Shown here: in pieces, positions 1 through 5,687 of the stretch | How the letters are laid out: each line of letters opens with the position of its first letter | Numbering within the stretch: position 1 is the first letter of the stretch | Assembly: GCA_017458865.1 (NCBI GenBank) | Contig: JAFSZW010000373.1 | Coordinates: 1 to 10,721, forward strand | Reading direction: 5' to 3' | DNA: 10,721 nucleotides | Origin: Clostridia bacterium | Lineage (GTDB): Bacteria; Bacillota; Clostridia; Christensenellales; Aristaeellaceae | Notes under the pieces: model-generated | What the model was told of the DNA's origin: nothing | Databases searched by the model: none | Seen by the model: only the letters and a program-made list of their open reading frames with translations | Program-made: the position numbers and the translations under genes

Positions 1-41
1 GGTGTTGTTGCCGCATGATCTGCATAGATTCTGTTATTCAT
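1..41 (-). CDS. Cysteine desulfurase (NifS/IscS type), N-terminal fragment
   Basis: The complement of the first 41 bases reads Met-Asn-Asn-Arg-Ile-Tyr-Ala-Asp-His-Ala-Ala-Thr-Thr-Pro. The string YADHAATTP is the hallmark beginning of NifS/IscS-type cysteine desulfurases, fold-type I PLP enzymes that take sulfur from cysteine for iron-sulfur clusters, tRNA thiolation and related uses in the cytoplasm. The ATG is at 41-39, and the next upstream codon but one in this frame is a stop, so the start is well fixed. The ribosome binding site is weak: an AGG lies about 11 bases upstream. The rest of the gene, including the PLP lysine and the catalytic cysteine loop, lies beyond the left edge, so intactness cannot be judged. 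SufS-type proteins usually read DNAAT here, so IscS/NifS type is preferred. Only 14 residues are visible, but the motif is very distinctive. Confidence 0.75.
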   Translation of the reverse strand, partial: MNNRIYADHAATT

Positions 42-298
42 CTGTCATCTGCCTGATGTTCAGGCCTGTTTCCTTTCCCGATTCATCCATAAGTCAACGT
101 CTGCACGGCGGACGAATGTTCCGTCATGGGCTCAATATCGTATTCCCGTTGTTGTTTCCGGCTTTATCAAATGGATGATTCTTCCTGTATGCTTCTCCTG
201 TCCCGAAACGTACTGTATCCGCTCGGTGATGCCGTAAGCATACCATGCCATCCGCCGGAAAACAACCCGAAAATCAGGCATCCCGTCAGAAAGCAACA

Positions 299-511
299 CT
301 ACATCCACACAAAATATGGGCACTTGACACCATAACCGCTTTTCGCTAATATAGCTTTCACATAACTCAAAGCTGTATAGCACCATTCATCATTCTCCCT
401 GCTTGCACATACAGTAATGAAAGCAGCAGGTTCAAAATGGTCTGATCTGCAGTGGATACAAATGATCATAGGATTCTCCACAAATTCAGGGAAGTCCTTC
501 GATTCACCGAC
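299..511 (-). pseudogene. Possible decayed reading frame
   Basis: On the minus strand an open frame runs from just after a TAG at 514-512 down to a TAG at 301-299, about 70 codons, with a GTG at 481 as the only plausible start and no clear Shine-Dalgarno site. The composition (for example IICIHCRSDHFEPAAF and the following stretch rich in Ala, Tyr and Lys) looks more protein-like than a random frame, and a second minus frame stays open from 386 to 132. This would fit an old gene broken by a frameshift and stops, but I cannot assign a family, and chance open frames of this size are common. Low confidence. Confidence 0.18.
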
Positions 512-837
512 CTAGTCGAGATGATAATTGAAGTTCATTATAACAGTCTGAGAACACACCTGCAGGAATCATCATGATGAGGTTGCAACTGCTTGTCGCG
601 TTAAACCTCGATTTCTTCCTCAAGTAGAACGTAAAGCCTCATCACAATGAGTCAAATCATCACAGGGAAGCGCAAAGAGATACCGCTGCACTTTTCCTGA
701 TAGAGCCCTGGCTCTTTGTCCTCTGACACCCCTGTTACCCGTCCATCTGATCATTAGGCTGCTGGACTCGCCGCAGAAAACCTTAACATTTAGAATTGAG
801 AAAGACCTCCTTTGTGCCAGGCCAGATGATCTTTTCA

Positions 838-870
838 CCTGAGTGGAGTCAAGTCTCTCAGGGCTTTTTT
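838..870 (+). terminator. Terminator-like hairpin before the LysR gene
   Basis: CCTGAG at 838-843 pairs with CTCAGG at 857-862, with a short extra inner pairing, and is followed by GC and six T residues ending at 870. The stem is short and the loop is long (13 bases), so this is a weak intrinsic terminator, but the T-run is clear. It lies 46 bases before the LysR start and could stop stray transcripts from the left or act as an attenuator in the leader of the regulator gene. Confidence 0.4.
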
Positions 871-915
871 CTGCCACTTTCGACTATCTTTGCATGGATT
901 TAAGGAGAGATAACC

Positions 916-1833
916 ATGGACACCCGTGCCCTACAGACCTTTGTGACCGTATGTGAAACGCGAAGCTATCAGAAAGCTGCTGAAATCCTGCAGTACGCGC
1001 CGTCATCCATATTCAAGCATGTCCAGCAACTTGAGCAGGAGCTTGGCATCCGTCTGTTCGTCCACGAAAACCGGATGCTGCATCTCACAAAGGATGGTGA
1101 GGCCTTCCTCCCTCACGCCCAGGCCATTCTGGCAGAGTACAGGGCATCCTTTGAAAAAGAACTCCCCAAAGTCACCTCTTTGACTGTCGGCGGATGTGAA
1201 ATGAATACGAGCAACAGCCTGATTGATCTGTTTACCTCTTTCGCCAGGCATCATTCAAGCATCCATCTCAATATGATTACCTCACCAAACTCTGCTGTCC
1301 CCGACATGGTGAGAAACGGTCAGGTTGACATTGGTTTCTATTACGGACACAGTCATCAGCACAGGGAACTGCAGACCATCTCCATGTACCGTGAAACTGC
1401 TTTTCTGATTGCCTCCCGCAGCAATCCGCTCACGTTGCAGGAACACCTCCATTACGAAGATCTGAACGGCATGGAGTTTGTTTATCCGCATGACAGCTGC
1501 TGTTTCGTCCATATGCTCATGCCTGAGCTTGAAAGCCGCGGCATTCAGCTCAATAAAACCACTTATCTGGGTGGTATGCAGTACGTTGTTAACGAAGCCA
1601 GAAAGCCTCATGTCCTGACGCTCGCACCCGAGCATGCGCTCAAACACTTCAGAGACATGTATGATCTTGTTCCGCTTGATATGGACGAAGCACCCATGTA
1701 CGCCTGGGAAAACATTCTCATTGGCAAACGGGCAGATCTTCCCGAGGTTCGCGCACTTGTCGATTATGCATGCACCTGGGCCCAGCACAATCCGCCTGCA
1801 AACGAGTCTGATAATGCCTCCATCATCCTCTGA
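916..1833 (+). CDS. LysR-family transcriptional regulator
   Basis: A 305-residue protein of normal LysR-family length. Residues 1-60 form the winged helix-turn-helix with the family pattern (ALQTFVTVCETRSYQKAA, then SSIFKHVQQLEQELGIRLF, then LTKDGEAFL). Residues from about 88 to 290 form the periplasmic-binding-protein-like effector domain. Such proteins act as tetramers in the cytoplasm and bind a small ligand, often an organic or aromatic acid, to switch a nearby promoter. AAGGAGAG at 902-909 gives a good ribosome binding site for the ATG at 916. Unlike many LysR genes it is not divergent from its likely target: the exported flavoprotein lies downstream in the same direction, past a terminator. 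A vicinal cysteine pair (Cys195-Cys196) in the effector domain is unusual and might matter for redox or metal sensing, but this is only inference. The ligand is unknown. Confidence 0.93.
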   Translation: MDTRALQTFVTVCETRSYQKAAEILQYAPSSIFKHVQQLEQELGIRLFVHENRMLHLTKDGEAFLPHAQAILAEYRASFEKELPKVTSLTVGGCEMNTSNSLIDLFTSFARHHSSIHLNMITSPNSAVPDMVRNGQVDIGFYYGHSHQHRELQTISMYRETAFLIASRSNPLTLQEHLHYEDLNGMEFVYPHDSCCFVHMLMPELESRGIQLNKTTYLGGMQYVVNEARKPHVLTLAPEHALKHFRDMYDLVPLDMDEAPMYAWENILIGKRADLPEVRALVDYACTWAQHNPPANESDNASIIL

Positions 1834-1855
1834 ACCCGCCATCGGCGGGTTTTTC
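1833..1855 (+). terminator. Intrinsic terminator of the LysR gene
   Basis: AACCCGCC at 1833-1840 and GGCGGGTT at 1844-1851 form a perfect 8-base-pair GC-rich stem with a 3-base ATC loop, running into TTTT. It begins inside the stop codon of the regulator gene and separates it from the flavoprotein gene. Confidence 0.9.
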
Positions 1856-1872
1856 TGTTACCCTGATTTCCT

Positions 1873-1902
1873 ATTTCGAAATGCCGGATTTCTCAATTCG
1901 AA
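1873..1902. promoter_or_regulatory. Twin TTCGAA palindromes, candidate LysR operator
   Basis: ATTTCGAAAT at 1873-1882 is a perfect 10-base palindrome, and AATTCGAA with a second TTCGAA core lies at 1895-1902. The two TTCGAA cores (1875-1880 and 1897-1902) are 22 bases apart centre to centre, two helical turns, and lie immediately upstream of the likely promoter of the exported flavoprotein. Two phased sites before a -35 box are the usual arrangement for a LysR tetramer. That the neighbouring regulator binds here is inference. Confidence 0.45.
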
Positions 1903-1903
1903 A

Positions 1904-1931
1904 GTTGCACGGTGCGAAAGAATGATACAAT
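1904..1931 (+). promoter_or_regulatory. Likely promoter of the exported flavoprotein gene
   Basis: TACAAT at 1926-1931 matches the sigma-A -10 box in five of six positions. A weak -35 (TTGCAC, 1905-1910) is only 15 bases upstream, shorter than the preferred 17. A poor -35 with short spacing suggests a promoter needing an activator, in keeping with the twin palindromes directly upstream. Transcription would start near 1938, giving a leader of about 37 bases. Confidence 0.4.
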
Positions 1932-1974
1932 CAAAGTACCTCAGATGAGGGAAATCGTGAAAGGAGTATCTGTT

Positions 1975-3930
1975 ATGAATCGCAAGCTGATTGCAACATT
2001 TGTTGCCGTAATGATGCTCATGATGAGCGCAAGCGCAATGGCCATGACGCCGGGTACCTATGAGGGATCTGCACAGGGCCAGAATGACCTGGTAACCGTT
2101 GCTGTGACCGTTACCGAGGATGCAATTGAGAAAGTCGAGATTGTTTCCCATCAGGAGACCCCGGGTATTGGCGCTCCGCTGACCGAGGAAGGCTATGAGG
2201 GCGACACGCCTATCGCTGTTCTCCCCGGCCGCATCGTTGATGCACAATCCTATGGTGTTGACGCTGTTGCAGGCGCCACCATCACCAGCTATGCCATCAA
2301 GAATGCCGTGAAAGATGCCCTTGCTGCTGCCGGCGCTGATGCTGACGCATTTAAGGCCGCACCCGAAAAGGCTGCCGGCGAAGCCAGGGAAATGGAAGCT
2401 GACGTCGTCATCATCGGCGGTGGCGGTGCCGGACTGGCTGCTGCTGTTTCCGCGCTTGAGAACGGTGCAGAGAATGTCATCATCGTCGAAAAGTGCGGTG
2501 CTGTCGGCGGCGACACGCTCGTTTGCGGCGCTATCTACAACACACCTGATGCACCTCTCCAGTCTGTTGAGACGATGACCGACGCAAAGCGCGCAACCAT
2601 CGAGGCTGCTCTTGCCAAAGAGCCGGTTTCCGAGGCACATAAAGCACTGCAGGAAGTTGTTGCCAAGGAATATGATGAGTACAAGGCTGCCGGCCGTACC
2701 GACATCTTCGACAGTGAAGCATGGTTTGCTCTGCAGACCTATGACGGCGGTGACGATGTCGCTGATCTTGACCTCGTAAAGGTTCTGACCTACAAGGCCA
2801 AGGACGGATTTGACTGGGTTGTCGGACACGGCATGCAGTTCTCCGACAAGATCGGCCAGGGCGCTGGTTCTCTGTGGCAGCGCACCCATACATCCATCAT
2901 GCAGATGGGCACCGGATTCATCACCACCTATGTCAAGGCACTGGCCGGCTACGGCGACCGTGTCACCATGCTGACCTCTACCACTGCCAAGTCCATCATC
3001 CGCGGCGCTGACGGCGTTGTCACCGGCGCAACCGCAGAGGACAAAGCAGGCAATACCTACACTCTCAGTGCAAAGAAGGGCGTTGTCCTTTCCACCGGCG
3101 GTTTTGCTGCCAACAGCAAAATGGCTCAGGAATACAACACCTCCGGCAAATGGGCTGACCTGAGCAAGGTTAAGACCACCAACCGTTATGCCTGCTCTCA
3201 GGGCGACGGCATCACGATGGCTACCGAAATCGGTGCTGACCTCACTCAGATGGATCAGATCCAGCTGCTGTACCTGGGCAACCTCAAGGATGGCCAGCTG
3301 ACCAAGTATCCGCCGCGTGTTGTTAACGGAACCGATCAGGAAATCTTCATCAACAAGGAAGGCAAGCGCTTCGTTCAGGAAGACGGCCGCCGCGATCAGA
3401 TCTGCCTCGCATCTCTTGAACAGACCGATGCCATGTTCTACTTCCTCGAGTCCGCTGACGGCGACTTCGTAGATCTTGACACGGCCATTTCCGCTGACGG
3501 TTTCTCTCTCCGTTTCCTCGAGGATCAGGGCTACATCATCGTCGCAGATACCCTGGATGAGATGGCTGAGAAGCTGAATGCAGCCGGCGCCAACATGACT
3601 GCAGAGGATCTCAAGGCTACCGTAGCTGCTTTCAACACCTGTGTTGAAAACGACAGCGATCCTGAGTTTGGACGTACCCTGTTCTCCATCAAGCTGGAGA
3701 ATGGTCCCTGGGTTGCCACCCCGCGTCAGGCCTGCCTGCATCACACCATGGGTGGCGTGCACATTGATACCGAGGGCCACGTACTCGATACCGACGGAAA
3801 CGTTATCCCCGGTCTCGTAGCAGCCGGTGAGGTCACCGGTGCCATCCACGGCGGCAACCGTCTCGGCGGCAACGCTGTTGTCGACACCGTCGTATTCGGC
3901 AAGCTCGCTGGCGAAACCATCACCAAATAA
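1975..3930 (+). CDS. Exported FMN-binding and FAD-dependent reductase (fumarate reductase / flavocytochrome c-like)
   Basis: A 651-residue exported flavoprotein. Residues 1-23 are a Sec signal peptide with a likely cut after SAMA; there is no lipobox. Residues 25-118 are an FMN-binding domain (FMN_bind, RnfG/NqrC-like) with the motif AGATITS, whose Thr102 is the probable site of ApbE-type covalent FMN attachment. After a linker, residues 143 onward form an FAD-binding fumarate reductase/succinate dehydrogenase-type domain with GGGGAGLAAA at 148-157. Catalytic-type residues are visible: Arg465 in NKEGKRF, His590 in HHTMGG, Arg629 in GGNRLGGNA. There is no CXXCH haem motif. Family members pass electrons through FMN to FAD to reduce fumarate, urocanate or other unsaturated acids outside the membrane; the substrate here is unknown. 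AAAGGAG at 1960-1966 selects ATG 1975 over an in-frame ATG at 1912. Leu TTA and CTA and Ser TCA codons are absent throughout, suggesting high expression. Confidence 0.93.
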   Translation: MNRKLIATFVAVMMLMMSASAMAMTPGTYEGSAQGQNDLVTVAVTVTEDAIEKVEIVSHQETPGIGAPLTEEGYEGDTPIAVLPGRIVDAQSYGVDAVAGATITSYAIKNAVKDALAAAGADADAFKAAPEKAAGEAREMEADVVIIGGGGAGLAAAVSALENGAENVIIVEKCGAVGGDTLVCGAIYNTPDAPLQSVETMTDAKRATIEAALAKEPVSEAHKALQEVVAKEYDEYKAAGRTDIFDSEAWFALQTYDGGDDVADLDLVKVLTYKAKDGFDWVVGHGMQFSDKIGQGAGSLWQRTHTSIMQMGTGFITTYVKALAGYGDRVTMLTSTTAKSIIRGADGVVTGATAEDKAGNTYTLSAKKGVVLSTGGFAANSKMAQEYNTSGKWADLSKVKTTNRYACSQGDGITMATEIGADLTQMDQIQLLYLGNLKDGQLTKYPPRVVNGTDQEIFINKEGKRFVQEDGRRDQICLASLEQTDAMFYFLESADGDFVDLDTAISADGFSLRFLEDQGYIIVADTLDEMAEKLNAAGANMTAEDLKATVAAFNTCVENDSDPEFGRTLFSIKLENGPWVATPRQACLHHTMGGVHIDTEGHVLDTDGNVIPGLVAAGEVTGAIHGGNRLGGNAVVDTVVFGKLAGETITK

Positions 3931-3948
3931 TCTCCTTAACCGCTTTGG

Positions 3949-3978
3949 GAAGCAGAGCAAAGCTCTGCTTCTTTTTTT
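3949..3978 (+). terminator. Intrinsic terminator of the flavoprotein gene
   Basis: GAAGCAGAGC (3949-3958) and GCTCTGCTTC (3962-3971) form a perfect 10-base-pair stem with an AAA loop, followed by seven T residues. This is a strong rho-independent terminator 18 bases after the stop codon. Confidence 0.95.
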
Positions 3979-4071
3979 GTTTCCGGATGAGCCTCCAGAT
4001 TCTCTGCTTTCACACGTCTCTGTACGAACAGTCGCAAATGCCGTTTGATCCGGCAGGTATGTTTTTGATTA

Positions 4072-4124
4072 TGTCTTGCGTATTTGCCTGATTCTCATTA
4101 AAATATCTGCATCAGCGCAAGACA
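4072..4124. repeat. Perfect 9-base inverted repeat around the GH4 promoter
   Basis: TGTCTTGCG at 4072-4080 and CGCAAGACA at 4116-4124 are exact reverse complements separated by 35 bases. The left arm overlaps the -35 box and the right arm falls just after the predicted transcription start, so the pair frames the promoter. This layout is expected of a regulator with two facing binding sites. No regulator for the GH4 gene is in the window. The binding role is inference; the repeat itself is seen directly. Confidence 0.5.
4076..4104 (+). promoter_or_regulatory. Likely promoter of the GH4 gene
   Basis: TTGCGT at 4076-4081 and TAAAAT at 4099-4104 are spaced by exactly 17 bases. The -10 box matches the sigma-A consensus in five of six positions and the -35 in three. 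Transcription would start near 4111, about 44 bases before the GH4 start codon. The -35 box lies inside the left arm of the inverted repeat described separately. Confidence 0.55.
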
Positions 4125-4154
4125 CAGTGAAATCACATACAACTGGAGGAAGAC

Positions 4155-5582
4155 ATGCCTAAAATAGCCTTTCTGGGTGCCGGCTCGACTGTATTTGCCA
4201 AAAATGTACTGGGCGACTGCATGATGACGCCAGCACTTGAGGACAGCACCATCGCACTGTATGACATAGATGCCGTCCGTCTCAATGAATCAAAGATGAT
4301 GCTTGAGGCCATCAACCGCAATAACGGCAGCAAAGCCCATATAGAGGCGTATCTGGGCATTGAAAACCGCAAAGATGCCCTTCGTGGCGCGGATTATGTG
4401 GTCAATGCCATTCAGGTCGGCGGATATGACCCCTGCACGATTACCGATTTCGAAATACCGAAGAAATACGGTCTCAGACAGACAATCGCGGATACGCTGG
4501 GGATTGGCGGTGTCTTCCGGGCGCTTCGCACCATTCCGGTCATGATGGATTTTGCCCATGATATTGAGGATGTCTGCCCGGATGCCTGGCTGCTCAACTA
4601 TACCAATCCCATGGCAATGCTTACCGGCGCCATGCTGCGGATGACAAATGTCAGAACGGTTGGCCTCTGTCACAGTGTACAGGTCTGCGCAAGTACACTG
4701 CTCAATGAGCTGGACATGGATTATGATGACACCGTGCAATGGAAGATTGCAGGCATTAACCATCAGGCATGGCTGCTTGAGTGCACCAGAAGCGGTCAGG
4801 ATCTGTATCCTGAAATCAGGCGCCGTGCAAAGCTATATAATGCCGGCAAACTGGATATCGGATCGCTTGAGCATCGAATCCGCAGGCTCTCAAACGGAGA
4901 AACGCCGGATGAAATGCGGATAAAACAGATCAGGGACGACTATGAACGCTATCTGTCAACCGGCAAGCATCCTGATATGGTCCGGCTCGAACTCATGCAG
5001 CGCTTTGGTTACTACATCACAGAGTCCAGCGAGCACAACTCGGAATACACACCATGGTTCATCAAGTCACGCTATCCGGAGCTCATTGACCGCTTCTGTA
5101 TCCCCCTGGATGAGTATCCGCGCCGCTGCATTAAGCAGATCAGCGACTGGGAAGCGCGCGGTCACGAGCTGACCAGGAACCCGCTGCTAAGCCATAAGCG
5201 CACAAAGGAATACGCCAGCTACATCATGGAGGCAATGGAGACTAATGTGCCCGTAAAGATCGGCGGCAACGTTCTGAACAATGGCATCATTACCAACCTG
5301 CCCCAAAACGCCTGCGTTGAGGTTCCCTGTCTGGTTGACAGCAGCGGTGTACAGCCGACATTTATCGGTGAACTGCCCGAACAGTGCGCAGCACTCAACC
5401 GGACCAACATCAATGTTCAGCTGCTCGCCATTGAGGCCGCTCGCACGCTGAAAAAAGACTGTATCTACCAGGCAGTCATGATGGATCCGCATGCCGGTTC
5501 TGAGCTGTCCATTGACGACATCGTTTCCATGTGCGATGACCTCATTGAAGCGCATGGCAGCTGGCTGCCGGCGTTCCACTGA
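4155..5582 (+). CDS. melA: Alpha-galactosidase, glycoside hydrolase family 4 (MelA type)
   Basis: A 475-residue cytoplasmic enzyme of family GH4, which cleaves alpha-galactosides such as melibiose by an unusual NAD- and Mn-dependent redox-elimination mechanism. The Rossmann nucleotide site is at residues 4-12 (IAFLGAGST), with Asp37 and Asp39 in LYDID. MelA-like strings follow: VGGYDPCTITDFE (88-100), QTIADTLGIGG (109-119), RALRTIP (122-128), NYTNPMAM (148-155), GLCHSVQ (170-176, with the metal ligand Cys172) and GINHQAW (200-206, with His203). Further on, ESSEHNSEYTPWFIK and the NINVQ and MMDPH segments match the family C-terminus. It is somewhat longer than E. coli MelA (about 451), with the extra length around residues 225-270. 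GGAGGA at 4145-4150 supports ATG 4155. No sugar transporter adjoins it. An alpha-galacturonidase or alpha-glucosidase role is less likely but cannot be excluded. Confidence 0.92.
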   Translation: MPKIAFLGAGSTVFAKNVLGDCMMTPALEDSTIALYDIDAVRLNESKMMLEAINRNNGSKAHIEAYLGIENRKDALRGADYVVNAIQVGGYDPCTITDFEIPKKYGLRQTIADTLGIGGVFRALRTIPVMMDFAHDIEDVCPDAWLLNYTNPMAMLTGAMLRMTNVRTVGLCHSVQVCASTLLNELDMDYDDTVQWKIAGINHQAWLLECTRSGQDLYPEIRRRAKLYNAGKLDIGSLEHRIRRLSNGETPDEMRIKQIRDDYERYLSTGKHPDMVRLELMQRFGYYITESSEHNSEYTPWFIKSRYPELIDRFCIPLDEYPRRCIKQISDWEARGHELTRNPLLSHKRTKEYASYIMEAMETNVPVKIGGNVLNNGIITNLPQNACVEVPCLVDSSGVQPTFIGELPEQCAALNRTNINVQLLAIEAARTLKKDCIYQAVMMDPHAGSELSIDDIVSMCDDLIEAHGSWLPAFH

Positions 5583-5620
5583 TGCCGTTTTCTCGTCACA
5601 ATTGATGCCCCTTTCCCTCA

Positions 5621-5641
5621 GCTTCGGAATCTGGCCGGAGC
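5621..5641 (+). other. Small hairpin between the GH4 and membrane protein genes
   Basis: GCTTCGG (5621-5627) can pair with CCGGAGC (5635-5641) with one G-U pair and a 7-base loop. It is not followed by a T-run, so it is unlikely to be an efficient terminator. It could slow transcription or protect an RNA end between two genes that may be co-transcribed, as there is no convincing promoter in the 105-base gap. Confidence 0.25.
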
Positions 5642-5687
5642 AGCACATTCCCTTTCACCTCAGTATATTTTCTTACAGGAGGCGCTC

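Larger units (their letters stand above)
42..915. other. Long stretch without a supportable gene
   Basis: This 874-base interval separates the leftward cysteine desulfurase start from the rightward LysR gene, which would normally need only 100-200 bases. All open frames are under 90 codons, overlap in several frames, and none pairs a good ribosome binding site with recognisable protein sequence. The base composition appears more AT-rich than the neighbouring genes. Visible structure includes small hairpins: GCCTG/CAGGC at 51-65 just before the desulfurase start, a 7-base stem at 98-114, and AGAGCC/GGCTCT at 702-715. A terminator-like hairpin lies at 838-870. No tRNA, riboswitch consensus or transposase motif was recognised. 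It may be the remains of decayed genes plus two divergent promoter regions. Confidence 0.5.

Noticed and set aside
571..651. Imperfect inverted repeat CATCATGATGAGG / CCTCATCACAATG
   Set aside because: It has two mismatches and a 53-base loop, and the sequence is simple; too weak to call a repeat or mobile-element end.
620..877. 85-codon minus-strand frame upstream of the LysR gene
   Set aside because: Its start overlaps the terminator-like hairpin region, there is no Shine-Dalgarno site, and the sequence has no recognisable pattern.
1282..1842. 186-codon minus-strand frame opposite the LysR gene
   Set aside because: It is a shadow of the regulator gene, with no recognisable domain and no ribosome binding site.
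1975..3930. Multihaem flavocytochrome c
   Set aside because: The sequence contains no CXXCH motif; the N-terminal cofactor domain is FMN-binding, not a cytochrome.
1858..3960. 700-codon minus-strand open frame opposite the reductase gene
   Set aside because: It is in exact codon register with a well-recognised flavoprotein, has no recognisable domains or ribosome binding site, and is explained by absence of TTA, CTA and TCA codons in the sense gene.
5621..5641. Terminator between the GH4 and membrane protein genes
   Set aside because: The hairpin has no following T-run, so I did not call it a terminator and listed it only as a small hairpin.
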